From Burkholderiaceae bacterium (lineage in GTDB: Bacteria; Pseudomonadota; Gammaproteobacteria; Burkholderiales; Burkholderiaceae), in NCBI GenBank assembly GCA_947461335.1, contig CANHLB010000092.1, positions 1-7,005 of the forward strand: a stretch of DNA of 7,005 bases, given 5' to 3'. Each line of letters begins with the position of its first letter. Position 1 is the first letter of the stretch. The notes below the pieces were generated by a model. The model saw only the letters and a list, made by a program, of their open reading frames with translations, searched no databases and was not told where the DNA came from. The translations under genes were made by a program, and so were the position numbers. Positions 5,951-7,005 of this stretch are shown one piece after another.

Positions 5951-7005
5951 TTATAAGGTGTAACGATGGGGATCGGGTCTTTGTAGAATCGATTGCACCC
6001 AGTCTAGCAAGTTATCTGGTAGCTCTAAATTGAAGGGGACTACCCAAATCCGCTCATCGCTCATCGAGGCGCATTTAACGGCGTCTTTTTCAGTTATTAG
6101 AATGCATGGCGCAGAAATGCCTGCAAAAAACTCTGGTGTGTATTGCGCGTGATCCGGTAGGCTAATACATTTGCCGGAGATGCCCTGTTTTTGCAGGGCA
6201 GTGAAAAAGCGCTGTGGGTTGCCTAGGCCAGCAACAGCGGTCATTTTGGCAGGCAAAAATTGATCTGCAAGCTGTACCAGTGTCTGAGTATTCGCATGGT
6301 TAATGAGTTGATACGGCGTACCTAAGCTACCCAATAAGTTGAAGGCCCGACGTCCCTGGAAGTACTCATCTAGCAAGCCGAGCTTTTTTGCATTGGCTGG
6401 CTCTGTAAATAGGGTGGCATCCCGATCTCTACTAGCAGGCTCACGAAGCGGTCCAGCTGGCAATAAAAAAGCATTACCATCACCACGACCATCACGCACC
6501 ACAAATTCAATATCACGCCCGCCTTCACGAGCAGGCCAGCAGGATAAACCGCTGTGCTGCAAGCCATCATCACTAATAATCACGTTCACATCGGGAGAAT
6601 GTTTTAGCAGGGCCGCAATACTTTGGCGACGTTTGGGAAATACCCACAGCGGAAATTGATCATGGGTGCGTTTTGCAATCAGTACTGGTTCATCACCAAC
6701 TAATGCAGGATCAGAATTAGCATAAACTTGCAGTGGAGCTGTGAGTGATGAAGATCCATAGCCCCTACTGATGATTCCAGGCTTCCATCCTTGTGTTGCT
6801 AAGCCTTGCGCAAGTGCAATCACAATCGGTGTCTTGCCAGTGCCACCAACCCGTAGATTACCCACAATGATGACTGGCACTGGAACAGCTTGAGGATTAC
6901 CAAGTCCTATATCGGTAATGATTTTGCGCACCCGCAGCACTAGACCATAAAGCCAAGATAAGGGCCATAGTACTAGCGCAGTAGGGCCACGTCTTTCCCA
7001 AAACT
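5951..7005 (-). CDS. lpxK: tetraacyldisaccharide 4'-kinase (lipid A 4'-kinase), N-terminus cut by right edge
   Basis: LpxK phosphorylates the 4' position of the lipid A disaccharide at the inner membrane, late in the Raetz pathway. The frame is open to the window edge, giving 350 codons; only a few N-terminal residues are missing. The visible protein begins FWERRGPTAL followed by the membrane-anchoring VLWPLSWLYGLV, typical of LpxK. The P-loop GGTGKT lies at about visible residues 53-58 within PVIIVGNLRVGGTGKTP. The catalytic DDGLQH is at about 145-150, LLPAGPLREP at about 180-189, GLGNPQRFF at about 259-267 and ITEKDAVK at about 302-309. A stretch of about nine residues (SCWPAREGG, bases 6518-6544) follows DDGLQHSGL where most family members go straight to R-D-x-E. 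A GTG at 6940 is in frame, but starting there would delete the anchor, so it is not the real start. Downstream are the trm112-like gene, kdsB and adk. Confidence 0.96.
   Translation of the reverse strand, partial: FWERRGPTALVLWPLSWLYGLVLRVRKIITDIGLGNPQAVPVPVIIVGNLRVGGTGKTPIVIALAQGLATQGWKPGIISRGYGSSSLTAPLQVYANSDPALVGDEPVLIAKRTHDQFPLWVFPKRRQSIAALLKHSPDVNVIISDDGLQHSGLSCWPAREGGRDIEFVVRDGRGDGNAFLLPAGPLREPASRDRDATLFTEPANAKKLGLLDEYFQGRRAFNLLGSLGTPYQLINHANTQTLVQLADQFLPAKMTAVAGLGNPQRFFTALQKQGISGKCISLPDHAQYTPEFFAGISAPCILITEKDAVKCASMSDERIWVVPFNLELPDNLLDWVQSILQRPDPHRYTL

Noticed and set aside
5934..5951. AGCTC / GAGCT stem at the lpxK stop as a terminator
   Set aside because: The stem is 5 bp with an 8-base loop and no U tract. 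It partly coincides with the last 13-mer repeat.
6339..6659. 106-codon plus-strand frame inside lpxK
   Set aside because: It is antisense to conserved LpxK motifs with no promoter, ribosome site or family match.
6938..6940. GTG codon as the lpxK start
   Set aside because: The frame continues upstream to the window edge and encodes the typical LpxK membrane-anchor sequence (W-P-L-S-W-L-Y-G), so the true start is beyond position 7005.

Overview
The window looks like a piece of a betaproteobacterial (Burkholderiales) chromosome. The moderate GC content, the gene order and the protein sequences best fit the genus Polynucleobacter or a close relative. That assignment rests on recognition, not on a database search. 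The content is conserved housekeeping. I see no mobile element, CRISPR array, toxin-antitoxin pair, phage gene, tRNA or rRNA, and no gene that looks recently acquired.

Layout. (1) Positions 1-2236, minus strand: the Tol cell-envelope cluster in transcription order tolQ, tolR, tolA, tolB, with tolB running off the left edge. TolQ and TolR form the proton-driven inner-membrane motor. TolA is the periplasm-spanning arm. TolB is the periplasmic propeller protein that works with Pal. (2) Positions 2237-2312: a 76-base divergent intergenic region. (3) Positions 2313-4032, plus strand: glyA (serine hydroxymethyltransferase) followed 28 bases later by nrdR (ribonucleotide reductase repressor), which has a TTG start. 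Both genes touch nucleotide and one-carbon supply. (4) Positions 4048-4082: a 17-bp perfect palindrome flanked by A and T runs, a good bidirectional terminator between the converging nrdR and adk. (5) Positions 4095-7005, minus strand: in transcription order lpxK (its extreme N-terminus lies outside the window), a 59-residue Trm112/YcaR-family zinc-ribbon protein, kdsB and adk. LpxK and KdsB both serve lipopolysaccharide synthesis (lipid A 4'-kinase and CMP-Kdo synthetase). Adk is the adenylate kinase and probably also has its own promoter.

All intergenic stretches are shorter than 130 bases. The only structure not explained by genes is the 123-base gap between lpxK and the trm112-like gene. 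It carries two adjacent short tandem arrays: three copies of a 12-mer and three copies of an unrelated 13-mer. The most interesting protein-level points are a roughly nine-residue insertion just after the DDGLQH motif of LpxK and a C-G-A-S tetrad in GlyA where the E. coli enzyme has S-G-S-Q. I did not find convincing evidence of a new biological system here.
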